Positions 51,800 through 63,700 of a stretch of DNA of 64,000 bases are shown here, piece after piece. Positions within the stretch are counted from its first letter, which is position 1. Each line of letters starts with the position of its first letter. A program made the translations under genes and the position numbers. The notes under the pieces are model-generated. The model was not told the DNA's origin and searched no databases. It saw only the letters and a list, made by a program, of their open reading frames with translations. Source of the DNA: Acanthacorydalis orientalis (lineage: Eukaryota; Arthropoda; Insecta; Megaloptera; Corydalidae). The stretch spans positions 619,495 through 683,494 of the forward strand of contig CM068325.1 in the NCBI GenBank assembly GCA_034766995.1, given 5' to 3'.

Positions 51800-52890
51800 T
51801 CGATGGACGGGTTTTTGGATTTTTTGTCTTGTGAAACGGGCTTTTGAGGATGTGGAGAGAGTGCTGTGTGATTTTTTGATTGATTTTTGGAGGAAAAAAA
51901 ACGATAAATAGTCCTCAAAAAGGATGAGAATGTGTATCAAGTCTTATGTCGATTTGGTTTGTTCTGAGATGATTTTTGGATCTTTTAACGTTAAAAATAT
52001 AAATTGGAGGATGATTAGAGTGCTATGTATGGTATTTAATGTAATTTCGGTATCATTTATGGACGAAAAGGCGATAAATTGGTCTTGAAGTCGATGAAAA
52101 ATTCTGGTTGAAAAAGTGTATCAAGTCTTAAGTCAGTTTGATTTGTATCACGACGATTTTTGGATTTTTATCTTGTAAAACAGACTTTTTAGAATGTCAA
52201 GAAAGTGTTGTGTAACGTTTTATAGATTTTCGGTATCGATTTTCGGAGGAAAAACGAAAGACAGTCATCGAAATGGATGAGAAATCCAGTCTGAGAAAGT
52301 GTATCAAGTCTTAGGTCGATTTGGTTTGTTTTGAGATGATTTTTGGATCTTTTATCCTTAAAAATATAAATTGTAGGATGAGTAGAGTGCTATGTATGAT
52401 ACTTAATCTAATTTCGGTATCATTTCTGGAAGAAAAGTCGATAAATTGTTCTTGAAATCGCTGAGAAATTCTGCTTGAAAAAGTGTATCAAGTGTTAAGT
52501 CATGTTGGATTGTTTCAGGACGATTTTTGAATTTTTATCTTGTAAAACAGACTTTTTAGAATGTCAAGAAAGTGCTGTGTAATGTTTTATAGATTTTCGG
52601 TATCGATTTATGGAGGGAAAAAACGATAAAGTCTTCAGAAAGAATGAGAAAGCCAGTAGGAGAAAGTGTATCAGGTCTTAAGTCGATTTGGTTAGTTTTG
52701 AGATGATTTTTGGATCTTTTATCCTTGAAAATATGAATTTTATGATGATTCAAGTACTCTGTATGATATTTAATATAATTTCGGTATCATTCCTGGACAA
52801 AAAGACGATAAATTATTCTTAAAATGGATGAGAAGTTCTGCTTGAAAAAGTGTATCAAGTCTTATGTCAGTTTGGCTTGTTTTAGGACGA
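51800..52890 (+). repeat. 184-bp tandem repeat, about 6 copies in a dimeric pattern
   Basis: GTGTATCAAG recurs at 51932, 52116, 52299, 52483, 52666 and 52850, at 183-184 bp steps. Units alternate between two types. One has TTTTGAGATGATTTTTGGATC and AAAATATAAATT. The other has GACGATTTTTGGATTTTTATC and AAACAGACTTTTTAGAATGTC. The higher-order unit is therefore about 367 bp. No coding signal is seen. Confidence 0.93.
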
Positions 52891-53930
52891 CTTTCGAACC
52901 TGTAATCATTCTAAATAATAAATATAAGACACTTAAGGCACTCTCTATAACATTCCATGCAATTTTCATATTCATTTCTGGCCATAAATATGATAAATCT
53001 GTCTTAAAATCGATAAAAAAATCCAGTCTAGTCAGTTTGACTTATTTTAAGACGACTTTCGAACCTATTATCCTTATAAATAGTATTTATAAGATACTTA
53101 AGTCGCTCTCTATAATATAAAATACAATTCAGTATTCATTTCTGACCAAAAATTTGATAAATCTGTATGTAAATGGACATGAAATTCAGTCTAAAGTCAT
53201 TTTAACTTGTTTCAAGAGAATTTTCGAACCTGTAATAATTCTAAATAGTAATTATAAGACACTTAAGTCACTCTCTATAATATTAAATACAATTTTCATA
53301 TTCATTTCTGGCCAAAAATATGATAAATCTGTCTTAAAATCGATAAGAAATCCAGTCTAAAGTCCGTTTGACCTATTTTAAGACGATTTTTGAACCTGTA
53401 ATCCTTGTAAATAATAAATATAAGACACTTAAGGCGCTCTTAATAATAAAACATATAATTTGGCATTCATTTCTGGCCAAAAATATGATAAATCTGTCTT
53501 AAAATCGATAAAAAATCCAGTCTAGTCAGTTTGACTTATTTTAAGACGATTTTCGAACCTGTTATCCTTATAAATAGTATTTATAAGATACTTAAGTCGC
53601 TCTCTATAATATTCCGTACAATTTTCATATTCATTTCTGGCCAAAAATATGATAAATCTGACTTAAAATCGATAAGAAATCCAGTCTAAAGTCAGTTTGA
53701 CTTATTTTAAGACGATTTTCGAAGCTGTTATCCTTGAAAACAGTAATTATAAGATACTTAAGTCACTTTCTATAACATTAGATACAATTTTCGTATTCAT
53801 TTCTGACCGAAAATATGACAAATCTGTCTTAAAATCGATAAGAAATCCAGTCCGAAAAAGTGTATTCAGTCTAAAGTCAGTTTCACTTGCTTTAAGACGA
53901 TTTTTGGACCTGTTATAGTTGAAAATCGAA
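52891..53930 (+). repeat. 165-bp deletion variant of the 184-bp repeat, about 6 copies
   Basis: TTTCGAACCTG recurs near 52892, 53057, 53222, 53388, 53551 and 53717, at 163-166 bp steps. It is the same family as the block to its left, but the stretch around GAAAAAGTGTATCAAGTCTT is missing, so TCCAGTCTAGTCAG follows directly. The last unit keeps the long form again (GAAAAAGTGTATTCAGTC near 53855; step 185 bp). The short type therefore sits between long-type units. Confidence 0.92.
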
Positions 53931-54780
53931 CGATCCGACCAGATATCAATCGAACGAACCAGATTTTCACACCTTTCTGCTCATAGTCTCGCAACAGACG
54001 GCGTCGATCAGCCGTTTCGACCGTACGGGGAAGCACTCGAACGGTCGACGCCCCCGCACGAACAAACAACGACAGTGGACGCGACCGTCGCCGGAAATCA
54101 AATCGGTTTCGGCACGCAGACGGACAGACAGATAGGTGCGTGCGTGCGTGCGTCCCGTCGACGCTTTTCGTGCGCTCGGTCGACCATTTTCGCCGGTCCG
54201 CCCTTCTTCACACACTCTTCGAGTTCTTTCAACATGTGTGTGAGACGGAGAGGGGGTGGGGGAGCGAGAGGGGGTGTGAGAGTGGGTGAGGTTATGTATG
54301 TGCATCGAACACGTGACCTCTGCGAACAGGTTTTTGATCGGAATCGCTCCTGTGTTGTTCTCGACCGGTCTCGAGATCTAATCGTCCGGTCGCGTGACAC
54401 ACTGTGTGCGTGTGTGTGTATATATGTGTGTGCGTGCTATCAGCACACATTAATCAGCGTTTCCTGTACACACGACGGCACGACACGTCGGTGCATACGG
54501 CCGTGTCGGGCCGTCGCCGAAGGTCTGCGCGGACTTGCACCGCGGATCGATTTTTCCTATTGCAGAAAACAGAAATGAAATCCTGTACGAGTATATCGGT
54601 CCGATATGGTCGAGCACGAGATGCCAATCAATAGGAAACACAGAACTGTGCCGGGTTCGAGCCCGTCAGAGAAGACAGTCGACCGGTACGGACTCGACTG
54701 TGATTTGCAGTCAGTCGTCGGATACACACCGTTGGTTTTTTACATGTATCTCGGTTGATTTTCGTGCGAATTCGAAAAAT
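53931..54780. other. GC/CpG-rich island with GTGC and GAG microsatellites, no gene assigned
   Basis: CpG-rich sequence with GTGCGTGCGTGCG at about 54136, GAGAGGGGGTGGGGGAGCGAGAGG at about 54247 and TGTGTGCGTG runs near 54405-54435. A plus-strand frame of about 219 codons (53919-54578) is open but is Arg/Ser/Cys-rich with no domain, and frames on both strands are equally open. I regard it as non-coding or unrecognised. Confidence 0.55.
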
Positions 54781-55240
54781 TGGACACTACTTGAAAGAGA
54801 ATTGAATTCTTTATAACTTGTATTTTTTTCAGATTTTTTCTAGTATAAATACGGGCGTAGAAAAACCTTAAATGAGAATGATTTTTATTTTCGCGTGAAA
54901 CACGTGTCGCACGTTTGTGGATCGGTTTTCTGTTAGTAAATTTTCAAAATAAGTCAATAAAAGACATATTTTCAGAAAGAGGATTAAATTCTGTACAATA
55001 TATATTTTTTTTAGATTTTTTCTGGTATAAATATGGCCGTAGAAAAATCATAAAGGAGAGGATTCTCGTGTGAAATCATGTCGCACGTTTGTGGATCGGT
55101 TTTCTGTTAGTAAATTTTTAAAATGAGTCAATAAATAATATATTGTTAGAAAGAGAATTAAATTCTGTATAATATATATTTTTTTCAGATTTTTTCTCCT
55201 ATAAATACGGCCGTAGAAAAATATTAAAGGACAATAATTT
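54781..55240 (+). repeat. ~178-bp tandem repeat, about 2.6 copies
   Basis: GAAAGAGAATT(G/A)AATTCT recurs at 54793, 54975 and 55149 (steps 182 and 174). Shared blocks are TTTTTTCAGATTTTTTCT, TATAAATACGGCCGTAGAAAA and CGCACGTTTGTGGATCGG. It leads directly into the hairpin and TA cluster. No coding signal is seen. Confidence 0.85.
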
Positions 55241-55297
55241 TTATTTCCGCAATTATTTTCCTACCAACTTAATACATATATATATATATATATATAC

Positions 55298-55343
<46 letters not shown>

Positions 55344-55359
55344 ATATATATGTATGTAT

Positions 55360-55407
<48 letters not shown>

Positions 55408-55456
55408 ATATATATATATATATCTATATACATATATATCTATATACATATATATC

Positions 55457-55494
<38 letters not shown>

Positions 55495-55778
55495 CTATAC
55501 ATACATATATATATATATCTATACATACATGTATATATATATAGATATATATATATATACTCGTATATATATATACACATATATATCAGTTTGGTAGTGA
55601 AATAATTGCAGTTTATGACCATTAAATTCTTATACATTTCCGCAATTATTTTCCTACCAACCTAATATATTAATAAAATATTGGTAGAAAGTAGTTGCGG
55701 TTTATGGAATTCAAGTTCGTTTACATTTCCGCAATTATTTTCTTACCAACTTATTATATATGTATATACATATATACT

Positions 55779-55834
<56 letters not shown>

Positions 55835-56113
55835 CTGATTGGTAGGAAAATAATTGTACTTTATGACTTAAATTCTTATACATTTCCGCAACTAATTTTC
55901 TACCAGTGTTTTATTTATTTATCAGGTTAGTAGGAAAATTATTGCGGAAATATATAAGAATTTAAGAATCATAAAGTACAATTATTTTCCTACCAATCTG
56001 GTTATATATATATATATTTATATCTGGTTGGTAGCAAAAAAAATTGCGTAAATGTATAAGAATTTAATGGTCATAAACTGCAGTTATTTTCCTACAATCC
56101 AGATATAAATATA

Positions 56114-56194
<81 letters not shown>

Positions 56195-56266
56195 ACATTT
56201 CCGCAATTATTTTCTTACCAAATTAATATATAAGTATATATATTTGTATATATATATTTGTATATA

Positions 56267-56297
<31 letters not shown>

Positions 56298-56485
56298 TTA
56301 TACACATATATATCAGATTGGTAGGAAAATAATTGTACTTTATGACTAAATTTCTTATACATTTCCGCAACTAATTTTCTACCAATGTTTTATTTATTTT
56401 TCAGGTTGGTAGGAAAATAATTGCGTAAATGTATATGAATTTAATGGTCATAAACTGCAATTATTTTCCAATCAACCTGATATAA

Positions 56486-56572
<87 letters not shown>

Positions 56573-56838
56573 CATATTTATATCAGGTTGTCAGGAAAAT
56601 AATTGCAGTCTATGACCATTAAATTCTCATACATTTCCGCAATAATTTTCCTACCAACCTAATACATAGATAAGATATTGGTAGAGAAGTAGTTGCGGTT
56701 CATAGAATTCAAGTTCTTATACATTTCCGCAATTACTTTCCTATCAACCAAATATATTAATAAAATATCGGTAGAAAATTAGTTGCGGTAATGGAATTCA
56801 AGTTCGTATACATTTCCGCAATTATTTTCCTACCAACT

Positions 56839-56840
<2 letters not shown>
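55241..56840. repeat. Cluster of ~12 short TA-flanked hairpin elements (MITE-like) in (TA)n
   Basis: A 70-80 bp unit with ~20-bp inverted ends (GGTTGGTAGGAAAATAATTG... and ...CAATTATTTTCCTACCAACC) recurs in both orientations. Complete or near-complete copies lie at about 55585-55663, 55680-55751, 55835-55907, 55923-56000, 56024-56102, 56314-56386, 56402-56480, 56584-56660, 56678-56749 and 56768-56838. Half copies lie at 55241-55269 and 56191-56223. The middle reads TTATGACCATTAAATTCTTA or its complement. Runs of (TA)n separate many of them. The structure resembles tiny TA-targeting MITEs, but no autonomous partner is visible here. Confidence 0.85.
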
Positions 56841-56914
<74 letters not shown>

Positions 56915-56943
56915 ATATGTATATATGTATATATGTATATATG

Positions 56944-57017
<74 letters not shown>

Positions 57018-57043
57018 TAGAGAGGGAGAGAGAGAGAGAGAGG
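56841..57043. repeat. (TA)n then (GA)n compound microsatellite
   Basis: TA repeats with regular GTATATAT interruptions to about 57013, then GATAGAGAGGGAGAGAGAGAG to 57043. It marks the boundary to a GC-rich island. Confidence 0.95.
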
Positions 57044-57960
57044 GTGAGCGAACGCGGCGCACATCAAAGATCTACACAGTGAGTGCATCGAATGATGAAG
57101 TCGCGTTCCGAAAGTCAGCGGCGCGGAGATAATTAGGCCGCCGCATTCGACGCAGCGAAGTTCACTAATTTACGAGACCGCGCGGAATGTCGCCATCGCG
57201 CCTTTTGTGCGCGACGTCTCCAGTGCTTAATAACACACGTCTCGGGGCCGCGGCGGCGGGGCCTCAGCTCCGGGGCACGAACGGGCGGCCGGGCCGTGCG
57301 GGACGCCCGACCGACCGACCGACAGGCGCTCACACTCAGACAATCCGCACTTGTGTGTGTGTGTACAGATGTGTGTGTGTGTGTGTGTATGTATATATAG
57401 ATGTGTGTGTACGTGTGTCTGTAAGATGTTTGTGTGTGTGTGTGTGTTCTGGAGGCGCGCTCCGTAGTTTTTCGCGCCGCAGAACGCTGACAAGTTTCGC
57501 ACGGATCCGCATAATTAACGAGTGTGTAATTACTGTCTTCCCGAATTTCCAGCCGTTTAATTACCCGGAACGGACAGGAATCATGTGAAGTATGGTCGGG
57601 GCGAGAGCGGAGCCCGCTCGGCAGTGCAAATGAGAAACATTTACACGTTTCGAACGGCGGTCGGCGGGACGACGGCGAAACGTGAAAGTTCATGCGACCG
57701 AAGAGATCTTTTCGGACCGAACGTTTGAAATTGGCGCGCATCGGAACGGAACGACGGACTCGGGTGCGGAAACGCGTCCGGAACGGGCGACCGTCGCGGT
57801 TGGCGTCGCTCGAGCCGACCTGGACGGACGGACGTCGGCGCCGGCGCCGGCGGTCTGACCGGATCGAGCCTCGATCGAATCGAACGGCGTGGGTCGCGTT
57901 GACTTGACCGGTTTGAGCGGAACAGTCGGGCGCTAATCATGTCGGATATGGATTGATCTA
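57044..57960. other. GC/CpG-rich island with TG microsatellite and clustered TAATTA sites, no gene assigned
   Basis: Very CpG-rich (GGGGCCGCGGCGGCGGGGCC near 57244; CGACCGACCGACCGAC near 57308). It carries TG microsatellites at about 57353-57450. Four TAATTA hexamers occur at 57130, 57512, 57527 and 57558. Open frames exist on both strands with no recognisable domain. It could be a CpG-rich regulatory element, but this is inference. Confidence 0.6.
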
Positions 57961-58300
57961 ACTGGACCGGAGATAGGATGATTTAATCTGATTTAGCTTG
58001 ACGTGACGTTACTAGAACTGGCCTGATTATTCGTAACCCGGTTGGACATGGCCAGATGTCATCTGACGTCAATAAGACGCGGCATAAATAGGACACGACC
58101 GGAAGTCTGGTCATGTCTAGCCGAGTCATGTCTAGTCCGGTCATGTCTGGACACGACCTCAATAGGACATGACGTGATAACTAGACATGATCTGAACAAG
58201 AAATGACCTGACTACTAGACATGAGCTGACTAAACATGACATGACCTGAACTAGACATATCCTCGATAGACGTGACCTCTATAGACGTGACCCGACTAGT

Positions 58301-58372
58301 CATGACGTGACTAGTCATGACGTGACTAGTCATGACGTGACTAGTCATGACGTGACTAGTCATGACGTGACT
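58301..58372 (+). repeat. 15-bp subarray TAGTCATGACGTGAC
   Basis: About five consecutive copies of a locally amplified variant. It contains the palindrome TCATGA and the partly symmetrical GTCATGACGTGAC. Confidence 0.9.
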
Positions 58373-59055
58373 ACTAAATATGATCTAACTACTAGATATG
58401 ACCTTACTACTAAACATGACTTGATTACTAGACATGACCAGAATACTAGACATGACCCGACTAGACATCACCTGACTACTAGACATAACCCGACTGGTAG
58501 ACATGATCTGACTACTAGATATGACCTTACTACTAAACATGACTTACTAAATATGATCTGACTACTTAACATGACCCGACTAGACATCACCTGACTACTA
58601 GACATATCCTCGATAGATATGACCTCGATAGACATGACCTGACTAGACATGACCTGAACTAGACATGACCTGAACTAGACATGACCTGAACTAGACATGA
58701 CCTGAACTAGACATGACCCGATTACTCGACATGACGTTACTAATAGACATGACCCAACTAAACATGACCCGACTAGACATGTCCTCGATAGACATGACCT
58801 GACTAGACTAGATATGACCCGACTACTAGATATGTCCTCGATAGATATGTCCTTAACAGACATGACATGACTAGATATGACCTGACTACTAGACATATCC
58901 GAGGATATGTCTAGTAGTCAGACTAGACATATCCTCGATAGACATGACCCGACTAGTCATGACGTAACTACTAGACATGACCTGATTACTAGACTTGACC
59001 AGAATATTAGACATGACCTGACTACTAGACATATCCTCGATAAATATGACCTCGA

Positions 59056-59265
59056 CAGACATGACCCGACTAGACATGACCCGACTAGACATGACCCGAC
59101 TAGACATGACCCGACTAGACATGACCCGACTAGACATGACCCGACTAGACATGACCCGACTAGACATGACCCGACTAGACATGACCCGACTAGACATGAC
59201 CCGACTAGACATGACCCGACTAGACATGACCCGACTAGACATGACCCGACTAGACATGACCCGAC
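59056..59265 (+). repeat. 15-bp perfect subarray TAGACATGACCCGAC, 14 copies
   Basis: Thirteen perfect units run from 59071 to 59265, preceded by one unit with a single difference at its first base. Zero divergence points to very recent slippage or unequal exchange. Copy number is likely polymorphic. Confidence 0.97.
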
Positions 59266-59510
59266 TACTAGACATGTCCTCGATAGACATTACCTGACTA
59301 GACATGACCTGAACTAGATATGACCTGACTAAACATGACATGACCTGAAATAGACATGACCCGAATACTAGGCACGACTCTACTATTAGACATGACGTTA
59401 CTACTAGACATGACCCGACTACTAGATGTGACCCGACTACTTAACATGACCCGACTACTAGACATGTCCTCGATAGCCATAACGCGACTAGACAGACCTG
59501 ACCTGTCCTG

Positions 59511-59960
59511 TCCTGATTTAACGAGTCCCATTTCGACCTGACACGCACGACACGTCCTTCCCTAACCAAACTGGACATATTCTGACCTGATACGTTTGAC
59601 CTGACAGACCCGACCTGTTGTGCCGATTAAAATACACTTACTTCGATCCACTAGACCTCTCTTGACCTGATAGACATGACCTGACCTACGTTATGTCGAC
59701 TAAACTAGACCCATTTCGATCCGACCGACTCGACCTGTCCCATTCCGACTAAAACGGACTCATTTCGATCCACTAGACGTATCTAGACCTCTTAGACATG
59801 ACCTGACATATATCATGTCGACTGAACTAGACCTATTTCGATCCGACCTCTCGTTCTATGACTAAACGAGATCCACTTCGACCTGACCCGTCATTCTACG
59901 ACTAAACTAGATCCTGTATCGACCGAACTCGACGACTTCCGACCTATTCCGATCTGACCT
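59511..59960 (+). repeat. ~122-bp degenerate repeat derived from the same pentamer sequence
   Basis: TTCGATCCACTAGAC at 59642 recurs at 59764. The blocks AGACATGACCTGAC, ATGTCGACTAAACTAGACC and CATTTCGATCCGACC recur in the same order. The vocabulary (TAGAC, TGACC) is that of the adjoining minisatellite, so this is probably its diverged edge. Confidence 0.75.
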
Positions 59961-60790
59961 GACTTTGATTCACTCCCACTCGTTCGTTCCTGCACGACAC
60001 TTTCTCCTTTTCTCCGAATCGAAAATCACAGCCTACTTCTACAATCATAAAAAGCCGCACGAAAAAGTTTCCTGAGAACTTTCAAGCCGGCCGGACGTCG
60101 GCGGCTCCCGGAACCGGATCCTCGAGTCCTGATTCGAACACCGAACAGGGAAATCGGTCCAAAAATCGGTCCGGTATAAATTTCGATAACGGCGTCACGG
60201 ACGCTTATTGGAGAGGAAAAAAACACAGATAGAGATTCGACTAAAAGCTCGCCCTCAATCTCCTCCCGGATTTCTGATAACAGTTCGAACGTACCGAAAA
60301 AGAAGCGAATCGCACGGTACCGACTGTGCCGCGTTCTAGCGGCACGGTCGACAACCAATTAGCATAATGAACGGCGCGTCGGATAATTTATCGGGCCGGG
60401 ATGGAGGGGGAAAGAAGAAACGCAACAGGAAATTGCGCCCGGTCGCCGAGACTCCTCGATCGCGCGCTATCTCGACGCGATTATAATTTGTTTCATTTTA
60501 TGAACGTTCCGAGCAGCACGCTCGATCGAATCGGTGCAGAGCGCTTCGACTCGAGAGCTTCGAAAGCGCGGACGGCGCGCTTTTCGAACCGTCTGAGGGA
60601 CGGACGGGCCCCGAGACAGGTATTAATAGTCGGTCCGTGCGAGCGCGCTTCATAAATATTAATGGAAGTGTGTGCGAACGATCGATCGTTCGCGCGAACA
60701 GAAGATTTCGTACCGGGCGACAGGCGTACAGGGCCGTGCTTGGCGATTAGAACACAACGGATCGAATTATACAGACACATAGGCGGTTAT
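59961..60790. other. GC/CpG-rich island, no gene assigned
   Basis: CpG-rich sequence mixed with short AT cores (CCAATTAGCATAATGAACG, TTTGTTTCATTTTATGAACG, ATAAATATTAATGG). Open frames at 60026-60358 (minus) and 60401-60655 (plus) show no domain. A 20-bp perfect palindrome lies at 60674-60693. The mixture of homeodomain-like AT cores in CpG-rich DNA would suit a regulatory element, but this is not proven. Confidence 0.55.
60674..60693. repeat. 20-bp perfect palindrome GCGAACGATCGATCGTTCGC
   Basis: Fully self-complementary with no loop, located in a GC-rich island. It may be a chance expansion of CGAT words or a dimeric protein site. Confidence 0.9.
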
Positions 60791-63700
60791 TGTATAAAAA
60801 AAACATAAAAAATATTACAAATCTGATGAAAACGAATACGGGACGTTGAAGATCAGATAGTTCTCTATAAATGGACCCAGTTTTGAATCTCTGGACTTAG
60901 ATACAGGACCGGAATTAAATTTAAAACGGATTTTATAACAAATGTTCTCAGTTCTGACACAATTAAACGAAAAATGTATCAAATCTGATAAAAATGAATA
61001 CGGGACGTTAAATATCGGATAGTTCTTTATAAACGGTCCTAGTTTCCCATCTCTGGACTTAAATACAGGACCGGAATTAGATTTAAAACGGACTTCATAA
61101 CAAATGTCCTCAGTTCTGACACAATTACACGAAAAATATATCAAATCTGATGAAAATGAATACGGGACGTTAAAGATCAGATAGTTCTCTACAAACTGTC
61201 TCAGTTTCGAATCTCTGGACTTAAATACAGGCCCGGAATTAAATTTCGAACGGATTTCATAACAAATGTCCACAGTTCTGACACAATTACAGAAAAATAT
61301 ATCAAATCTGATAAAAATGAATACGGGACGTTAAATATCAGATATTTTTCTATAAATGGGCCCAGTTTCGAATCTCTGAACTTAAATACAGGACCGGAAT
61401 TAAATTTAAAACGAATTTAACACAAATGTCCTCAGTTCTGACACAATTACACGAAAAATGTATCCAATCTGATGAAAATGAATACGGGACGTTAAACAGC
61501 AGATAGTTCTCTATAAACGGTCCCAGTTTCGAATCTCTGAACTTAAATACAGGACCGGAATTAAATTTAAAACGGATTTTATAACAAATGTCCTCAGTTC
61601 TGACACAATTACACGAAAAATATATCAAAACTGATGAAAATGAATAAGGGACGTTAAATATCAGCCAGTTCTCTATAAATCGTCCCAGTTTAGAATCTCT
61701 GGACTTAAATACAGGACCGGAATTAGATTTAAAACGGATTTCATAACAAATGTCCTCAGTTCTTACACAATTACACAAAAAATGTATCAAATATGATAAA
61801 AATGAATACGGGACGTTAAATATTAGATAGTTCTCTATAAACGGTCCTAGTTTCGAATCTCTGGACTTAAATACAGGACCGGAATTAAATTTCGAACGGA
61901 TTTCATAACAACTTTCCTCAGTTCTGACACAATTACACGAAAAGTATACCAAATATTATGAAAATGAATACGGGACGTTAAATATCAGATAGTTCTTTAT
62001 AAATGGTCGCAGTTTCGAATCTCCGGACTTAAATACAGGACCGGAATTAAATTTAAAACGGATTTCATAACAAATGTCCTCAGTTCTGACACAATTACAC
62101 AAAAATTATATGAAATCTGATGAAAATGAATACTGGACGTTCAAGATCAGCTAGTTCTCTATAACTGGTCCCAGTTTCGAATCTCTGGACTTAAATACAG
62201 GACCGGAATTACATTTAAAACGGATTTCATAACAAATGTCTTCAGTTCTGACACAATTACACGAAAAGTATATCAAATATGATAAAAATGAATACGGGAC
62301 GTTAAATATCAGATAGTTCTTTATAAATATTCCTAGTTTCGCATCTCTGGACTTAAATACAGGACCGGAATTAGATTTAAAACGGATTTCATAACAAATG
62401 TCCTCAGTTCTGACCCAATTACACGAAAAATGTATAAAATCTGATAAAAATGGATACAGGACGTTCAAGATCAGCTAGTTCTCTATAACTGGTCCCAGTT
62501 TCGAATCTCTGGACTTAAATACAGGACCGGAATTACATTTAAAACGGATTTCATAACAAATGTCTTCAGTTCTGACACAATTACACGAAAAGTATATCAA
62601 ATATGATAAAAATGAATACGGGACGTTAAATATCAGATAGTTCTTTATAAATATTCCTAGTTTCGCATCTCTGGACTTAAATACAGGACCGGAATTAGAT
62701 TTAAAACGGATTTCATAACAAATGTCCTCAGTTCTGACCCAATTACACGAAAAATGTATAAAATCTGATAAAAATGGATACAGGACGTTCAAGATCAGCT
62801 AGTTCTCTATAACTGGTCCCAGTTTCGAATCTCTGGACTTAAATACAGGACCGGAATTACATTTAAAACGGATTTCATAACAAATGTCTTCAGTTCTGAC
62901 ACAATTACACGAAAAGTATATCAAATATGATAAAAATGAATACGGGACGTTAAATATCAGATAGTTCTTTATAAATATTCCTAGTTTCGCATCTCTGGAC
63001 TTAAATACAGGACCGGAATTAGATTTAAAACGGATTTCATAACAAATGTCCTCAGTTCTGACACAATTACACGAAAAATATATCAAATCCGATGAAAATG
63101 AATACGGGACGTTAAATATCAGCTATTTTTCTATAAATGGTCCCAGTTTCGAATCTCTGGACTTAAATACAGGACCGAAATTAAATTTAAAATGGATTTC
63201 ATAACAAATGTCCTCAGTTCTGACACAATTAAACGAAAAATGTATCAAATCTGATGAAAACGAATACGGGACGTTAAATATCAGCTATTTTTCTATAAAC
63301 GGTCGCAGTTTCGAATCTCCGGACTTAAATACAGGACCGGAATTAAATTTAAAACGGATTTCATAACAAATGTCCTCAGTTCTGACACAATTACACGAAA
63401 AATGTATCAAATCTGTTGAAAACGAATACGGGACGTTAAATATCAGCTAGTTCTCTATAAACGGTCCCAGTTTAGAATCTCTGGACTTAAATACAGGACC
63501 GGAATTAAATTTAAAACGGATTTCATAACAAATATCCTCAGTTCTGACGCAATTACACGAAAAATATATCAAATCTGATGAAAATCAATACGCGACGTTG
63601 AATCTCAGCCAGTTCTCTATAAACGGTCCTAGTTTCGAATCTCTGAACTTAAATACAGGACCGTAATTGAATTTTAACCGATTTCATAACAAATGTCCTC

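Larger units (their letters stand above)
57961..59510 (+). repeat. Minisatellite built on NNGAC pentamers / 15-bp TAGACATGACCTGAC units
   Basis: Nearly the whole block consists of GAC-ending pentamers (TAGAC, ATGAC, CTGAC, CCGAC, CTCGATAGAC). They are mostly grouped as 15-bp units, with a longer recurring phrase TACTAGACATATCCTCGATAGAC. The left 300 bp are the most decayed. Peptides such as repeated DMTRL or SSRVM that can be read through it simply mirror the 15-bp period. Confidence 0.92.

Noticed and set aside
50803..51834. Several overlapping frames of 60-196 codons in the GC-rich island
   Set aside because: All strands and frames are open to a similar extent because stops are rare in CpG-rich DNA. 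They run through GT/GA microsatellites and show no known domain.
54590..54675. Possible tRNA because of GGGTTCGAGCCC near 54650
   Set aside because: The T-arm does not give a 5-bp stem with a 7-nt loop, and no acceptor, D or anticodon stems can be drawn around it.
57133..57741. Minus-strand 202-codon frame in the GC-rich island
   Set aside because: It includes a THTHTH run from the TG microsatellite and no domain. The opposite strand is equally open.
58889..59341. 150-codon frame of repeated SSRVM / DMTRL peptides
   Set aside because: It is an exact reflection of the 15-bp minisatellite (5 codons per unit) on both strands.
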